Assembly: GCA_046152925.1 (NCBI GenBank)
Contig: JBJXFX010000087.1
Coordinates: 1 to 16,523 of the forward strand
Source of the DNA: CAMAUF01 sp046152925
Lineage (GTDB): Bacteria > Chloroflexota > Dehalococcoidia > Tepidiformales > Tepidiformaceae
Length of the DNA: 16,523 bases
Direction: 5' to 3'
In this document: piece after piece, positions 13,505 to 16,523 of the stretch
Numbering within the stretch: the first letter of the stretch is position 1
How the letters are laid out: every line of letters starts with the position of its first letter
The notes under the pieces: model-generated
The model's database searches: none
Seen by the model: only the letters and a program-made list of their open reading frames with translations
Told to the model about the DNA's origin: nothing
Translations under genes and position numbers: made by a program

Positions 13505-14686
13505 ATGCCCGCTGAGCCGTTCACGATCGCCATCCCCGAGGCAAAGCTGCAAGACTTGCGGCGACGCCTGGAGGCGACCAATTGGGCGCCCGACTTCGCC
13601 AACGACGATTGGCGCTACGGGACTGATGGCCGCTACCTGCGCGAGCTGGTCGACTACTGGCTCACGGAATACGACTGGCGTCGTGTCGAGGCGGAGATGA
13701 ACCGCTCCGCGAACTTCCGCACGACCGTGGACGGCATCCCCATCCACTTCATCCACGAGCGGGGCAAGGGCCCACGCCCATACCCGCTCATCCTTTCACA
13801 CGGATGGCCCTGGACCTTCTGGGACCTCTCGAAGGTCATTGGGCCGCTCACGGACCCCGCCGCTCACGGGCTCGACCCGGCGATTTCGTTCGACGTCGTC
13901 GTCCCGTCGTTGCCGGGGTTCGCTTTTTCGACGCCGTTGACCACGCCGGGCGTCAACTTCTGGGTGACCGCCGACCTCTGGGCGAAGCTGATGACGGACG
14001 TGCTCGGCTATGCCAGGTTCGGCGCACAAGGCGGCGATTGGGGCGCGCTCGTTTCGGCCCAACTTGGCCACAAATACGCCGACCGCGTCTCGTTCGTGCA
14101 TCTGACCAACGGGATCAACCTTGGGCTCTTCAGCCACGAGACGCCCTGGAGTATCAGCGGTGGCGCGCCCCCGGCGGACCTCGCGCCTGACGTGCGCGAG
14201 CGGCTGATCGCGCGGCAAGCGCGCGTCGCGAGCCACGTCGCCGTCCAAGTGCTCGACCCGCAAACGCTCGCCTTCGCGCTCCATGATTCGCCGGCCGGCC
14301 TCGCAGCCTGGCTGATCGAACGGCGCCGCGCTTGGGGCGATTGCCGCGGCGACATCGAGTCGCGCTTTTCGAAAGACCACCTGATCACGACGGTCGCGCT
14401 CTACTGGTTGAACGATGCGTTCGTCACGAGCGCGCGGTACTACGCCGAGGCGGCGAAGAACCCGTGGCGTCCGAGCCACGGCCGCACTCCGGTGGTCGAA
14501 GCCCCGACAGGCATCACCTTCCTGGAGCCCGATTCCGGCCCCGGCCCGCGCGATTGGCACCGCGAGTACTTCAACCTCGTCTATTGGGATCACCACGAAC
14601 GCGGCGGCCATTTCGCGACCTGGGAAGAGCCCGAAGCGGTCGTTGCCGGCATCCGCGCGACGTACGCTGCGGTACTGGGGCGCTGA
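13505..14686 (+). CDS. Epoxide hydrolase (EHN-type alpha/beta hydrolase)
   Basis: A 393-residue protein close to microsomal-type epoxide hydrolases: an N-terminal EHN domain (about 4-110, beginning FTIAIPEAKLQDLRRRLE) and an alpha/beta-hydrolase core. Oxyanion motif HGWP at 99-102, nucleophile Asp178 in GAQGGDWGAL, lid tyrosines at 312-313 in SARYYAEAA, and catalytic His369 in HHERGGHFATWEEP are all visible; the acid partner is not assigned. Such enzymes open epoxides to diols through an alkyl-enzyme ester. No signal peptide, so cytosolic. The gene starts 3 bp after the SnoaL-like stop, a tight operon. Together with an upstream redox enzyme this suggests a pathway that makes or meets an epoxide or related ester. 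Confidence 0.88.
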   Translation: MPAEPFTIAIPEAKLQDLRRRLEATNWAPDFANDDWRYGTDGRYLRELVDYWLTEYDWRRVEAEMNRSANFRTTVDGIPIHFIHERGKGPRPYPLILSHGWPWTFWDLSKVIGPLTDPAAHGLDPAISFDVVVPSLPGFAFSTPLTTPGVNFWVTADLWAKLMTDVLGYARFGAQGGDWGALVSAQLGHKYADRVSFVHLTNGINLGLFSHETPWSISGGAPPADLAPDVRERLIARQARVASHVAVQVLDPQTLAFALHDSPAGLAAWLIERRRAWGDCRGDIESRFSKDHLITTVALYWLNDAFVTSARYYAEAAKNPWRPSHGRTPVVEAPTGITFLEPDSGPGPRDWHREYFNLVYWDHHERGGHFATWEEPEAVVAGIRATYAAVLGR

Positions 14687-14724
14687 ACGGTGCCGCGAAG
14701 TCCCCACAAACCGCATCCCTCGTG

Positions 14725-14752
14725 CCTCTTTCGCCTTCGATCTTTCCTCTGG
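14725..14752 (+). repeat. Pyrimidine tract, copy 2
   Basis: A 28-nt tract beginning CCTCTTTC and ending CTTTCCTCTGG, with a GCCTTCGA core. It starts 38 nt after the epoxide hydrolase stop. With one gap it matches copy 1 at 24 of 28 positions. A TGCTACGAT extended -10-like sequence follows directly. Confidence 0.65.
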
Positions 14753-14754
14753 TT

Positions 14755-14763
14755 TGCTACGAT
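14755..14763 (+). promoter_or_regulatory. Possible extended -10 promoter of the 208-aa gene
   Basis: TGCTACGAT, an extended -10 form (TG-n-TACGAT), lies 36 nt before the ATG at 14799. No clear -35 is seen. It would let the unknown gene be expressed separately from the operon upstream. A ribosome site (GGAG, 14788-14791) follows. Confidence 0.35.
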
Positions 14764-14798
14764 GCCCGCGCCCCCGCATCTCCCCCTGGAGCCGTTGC

Positions 14799-15425
14799 AT
14801 GGCGCGCCTCTCCTTCGTGACCCTCTGCCAGCCGATGTCCCGGAAGCACAACGCCGAATTCGAGGTCCACACCTACCTCGACCAGCGCGCCGGGCTGCAC
14901 CCCGGAGACGTGAACTGGTCCGGGTTCGACGACGCGGACACCGATATCGTCTTCGAGATTGGCAACCTCCCGGAAGGCAGCGAGGTCCGGATCCAGCCCG
15001 CACTCGCCGACTCCAGCCCCTGCTCGGACCCGAACCAGCGTCCCGGCGACAACGGCCACCGCTTAGTCGTCGACATCTGGGTGACGCCGCGGCTTAACGG
15101 CGCGCTGCGGAGGGAGAGATACCTCGGCTACGCCATGTACCAGCACGTCGACCATGCGGCGCGCGAAGAGCTTTTCCTCGCCGTTGGTCCAAAGGGGCTG
15201 GCGTCGGCGCTGGTTGGCAAGGTCTGGGGCACGGCCGAGACGCCGCACGTCGAAGGCTGTTGGTTCGGGCCGCACATCCACACGGTCGCCATTCGCGACC
15301 GGAACCTTGAACAGCGCGACGGCACCTACACAATCGATGTCCAGGAGCGTTGGTCAGACGGGATGCACCCGGACCTGCACCGTGGCAGCGAACTGTACCG
15401 CTGGGTCGTCGACTGGGACCGCTAA
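14799..15425 (+). CDS. Unrecognised 208-aa protein of the molybdoenzyme operon
   Basis: Family not recognised. The 208-residue protein has no signal peptide or membrane helix. It seems rich in beta strands: DTDIVFEIGNLP (48-59), HRLVVDIWVTP (87-97), HIHTVAIRD (159-167) and TYTIDVQERW (176-185). It has many His and Trp residues, including His157-x-His-like GPHIH, and three Cys (10, 75, 154). The TYTIDVQERW strand and alternating polar turns would suit an immunoglobulin-like or jelly-roll fold, but this is a guess. Start ATG 14799 has GGAG 7 nt upstream; the reading frame is open much further upstream but there overlaps the epoxide hydrolase gene. It follows that gene after 112 bp on the same strand and is flanked on both sides by the pyrimidine tracts. 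Confidence 0.65.
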   Translation: MARLSFVTLCQPMSRKHNAEFEVHTYLDQRAGLHPGDVNWSGFDDADTDIVFEIGNLPEGSEVRIQPALADSSPCSDPNQRPGDNGHRLVVDIWVTPRLNGALRRERYLGYAMYQHVDHAAREELFLAVGPKGLASALVGKVWGTAETPHVEGCWFGPHIHTVAIRDRNLEQRDGTYTIDVQERWSDGMHPDLHRGSELYRWVVDWDR

Positions 15426-15435
15426 CCGATCCGTT

Positions 15436-15464
15436 CCTCTTTCGTCTTCGCTCTTGCCTCTCGG
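15436..15464 (+). repeat. Pyrimidine tract, copy 3
   Basis: A 29-nt tract beginning CCTCTTTC and ending CTTGCCTCTCGG, with a GTCTTCGC core. It starts 10 nt after the stop of the 208-residue gene and ends 1 nt before the stop codon of the convergent queE. No hairpin or other terminator is present in this 40-bp gap. Confidence 0.65.
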
Positions 15465-15465
15465 T

Positions 15466-16176
15466 TCAGACCCCCCGCTCATCGCTCCAGATGAGGACGT
15501 GGAGGCGTGTCGAGAACCGGTACCCCTCGCGCACGCAGACGTCGGCCAGCCAGCCGCTCTTGGCGCGCAACTCTTCCGCCGAGCGGCCTTCCGGCATCAG
15601 GATCACGCGGTCCGGGGCGGCGCCGGCGAGCGCGACGACCTCGCGGACCTCGACGAGGTCGTCCGGGTCTCGCATCACGAACTTGAAGAACGCCTTGCCC
15701 GTATCCGCCAGCGCGACGAGCGCCTCGGGCCGCAGCCTTCGCAAGCCATGGTTCCCCGCATGCGCGAGCTTCGGCGAGACGTTGAACTGGTCGACCAGTT
15801 CAACGAGCTCGCCAGGTGCGATCGTTCCGTTCGTCTCGACTTCGAGCCGGTAGCCGGAGGCCTTCAACCTTGCCGCGAGCGGGGCCAGCTGCCGCCGCTG
15901 GATGAGCGGTTCGCCACCGGTGATGACCACGTTGCGCGGGGGAAGCGCCGAGACCGCGGCGAAGACCTCGCCGGTCGTCATCGTCATCACTTGCTCGGCG
16001 CGGTCGAAGCGCTCCCAGTCCCAGGTGTAGGCCGTGTCACACCAAGAGCAGCGCAGGTTGCAGACCGCGAGCCGGACAAACGTGCTCGGCGCGCCCATCG
16101 AGGCGCCCTCTCCCTGGACGGAGGCGAAGATCTCGGGCCCGCCAGGCGACAGCTGCGAGACCAGCAGCGTGCTCAC
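15466..16176 (-). CDS. queE: 7-carboxy-7-deazaguanine synthase QueE
   Basis: Radical-SAM enzyme of 236 residues that contracts 6-carboxy-tetrahydropterin to 7-carboxy-7-deazaguanine in preQ0/queuosine synthesis. The [4Fe-4S] motif is the standard CX3CX2C (Cys39, Cys43, Cys46 in CNLRCSWCDTAYTWD), with the N-terminal FASVQGEGASMG substrate loop (17-28) and the SAM-binding TGGEPL (86-91). ETNGT (114-118) and VSPK (133-136) also fit the family. The GTG start at 16176 overlaps the queC stop (GTGA), showing coupling. QueD and GTP cyclohydrolase are not in the window. A perfect 24-bp palindrome lies inside the gene at 15781-15804. Confidence 0.93.
   Translation of the reverse strand: MSTLLVSQLSPGGPEIFASVQGEGASMGAPSTFVRLAVCNLRCSWCDTAYTWDWERFDRAEQVMTMTTGEVFAAVSALPPRNVVITGGEPLIQRRQLAPLAARLKASGYRLEVETNGTIAPGELVELVDQFNVSPKLAHAGNHGLRRLRPEALVALADTGKAFFKFVMRDPDDLVEVREVVALAGAAPDRVILMPEGRSAEELRAKSGWLADVCVREGYRFSTRLHVLIWSDERGV
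15781..15804. repeat. 24-bp perfect palindrome within queE
   Basis: GTTGAACTGGTC followed immediately by its reverse complement, 12 + 12 with no mismatch and no loop. It encodes VELVDQFN when read in the queE frame, and reads the same on the other strand. It could bind a dimeric regulator, extrude a cruciform or be chance. Confidence 0.7.
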
Positions 16177-16523
16177 GACGTGGCGAGCGCGGGGTCGACG
16201 AGTCCGGCGTCGTGAAAGCCGTTCGCGCGAAGGACGCAGCTATCGCAGACGCCACAGGGCCGCTCCTGGCCCGCGTAACACGACCAGGTGAGCTCGACGG
16301 GCGCGCCAAGCTCCGCGGCGTAACGGGCAATCTCCGCCTTCGACATGGTGATAATCGGCGCTTCGATCGCGATTCGGACGCCGTACTGGGAGCCGAGCTT
16401 CGAGCCCAGCCGGAGCACCTCGGAAAGCGCGTCGTAGAACTCGGGGCGGCAGTCCGGGTAGCCGGAGTAGTCGATTGCGTTCGCGCCAACGAAGACCGCG
16501 GGCCGGAGCTCTGCCGGGTCGGC
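16173..16523 (-). CDS. queC: 7-cyano-7-deazaguanine synthase QueC (3' part)
   Basis: The C-terminal 116 residues of QueC, the ATP-dependent enzyme that converts 7-carboxy-7-deazaguanine to preQ0. The gene runs off the right edge of the window; the N-terminal ATP-binding loop is outside. VFVGANAIDYSGYPDCRPEF is the conserved family segment, followed by IEAPIITMSKAEIARYAAEL. The zinc-binding cysteines are present in SCYAGQERPCGVCDSC (spacing CX8CX2CX2C). The frame is open from 16523 to the stop at 16173, and GTG 16418 is internal, not a start. It overlaps the start of queE by 4 bp, so the two genes form an operon read leftward. Confidence 0.93.
   Translation of the reverse strand, partial: ADPAELRPAVFVGANAIDYSGYPDCRPEFYDALSEVLRLGSKLGSQYGVRIAIEAPIITMSKAEIARYAAELGAPVELTWSCYAGQERPCGVCDSCVLRANGFHDAGLVDPALATS

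Noticed and set aside
15154..16215. A 353-codon plus-strand open frame over the unknown gene and queE
   Set aside because: Out of frame with the 208-residue gene and antisense to queE, which has clear radical-SAM motifs.

Overview
The window is about 16.5 kb of mostly high-GC DNA (about 65% where counted by hand) packed with genes on both strands. No rRNA, tRNA, CRISPR array, insertion sequence or phage gene was seen. Gene content (paired hot-dog dehydratases, stand-alone acyl-CoA carboxyltransferase, IclR regulator, SnoaL protein, EHN-type epoxide hydrolase, unusual molybdopterin oxidoreductase) and many apparently leaderless starts fit a GC-rich environmental bacterium. A Chloroflexota (Dehalococcoidia-like) or actinobacterial host is the best guess, held with low confidence because no marker in the window settles it.

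Region 1 (1-2880): a secreted SmbP-like histidine-rich metal-binding protein, then a catalase-peroxidase (KatG) with a signal peptide, closed by a strong hairpin terminator. The first ~1.1 kb has much lower GC (42% in two hand-counted 60-base samples) and a classical AGGAGG ribosome site. The rest of katG has the GC and codon style of the rest of the window. The change falls inside the most conserved block of katG, so this is either a recombinant gene or an assembly join.

Region 2 (2950-5360): a 40-residue zinc-ribbon protein; a GreA-type elongation factor carrying an extra N-terminal domain that resembles the SAM-like core-binding domain of tyrosine recombinases; divergently, rsmG (16S rRNA G527 methyltransferase) and a Yip1-like membrane protein. 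The greA and rsmG starts are 23 bp apart with overlapping opposed -10 boxes.

Region 3 (5497-9171): a translationally coupled pair of hot-dog (FAS1-like/MaoC) proteins, a divergent cysteine desulfurase, and a convergent acyl-CoA carboxylase carboxyltransferase; the last two share a CTAG that is the stop codon on both strands. Region 4 (9388-10696): an IclR regulator divergent from the carboxyltransferase, and a membrane-anchored SurA-N-like protein.

Region 5 (10771-15425): a likely operon of a bis-MGD-type molybdopterin oxidoreductase without a recognisable Cys/Ser/Sec molybdenum ligand, a SnoaL-like protein, an epoxide hydrolase and an unrecognised 208-residue protein. A similar ~28-nt pyrimidine tract follows three of these four stop codons. 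This is the best candidate for an undescribed pathway. Region 6 (15466-16523): queE and the 3' part of queC, coupled, for 7-deazaguanine (preQ0) synthesis.

A recurring pattern is a TAnnnT hexamer 6-7 nt before an ATG or GTG, seen at six genes, which suggests leaderless mRNAs are common in this genome.
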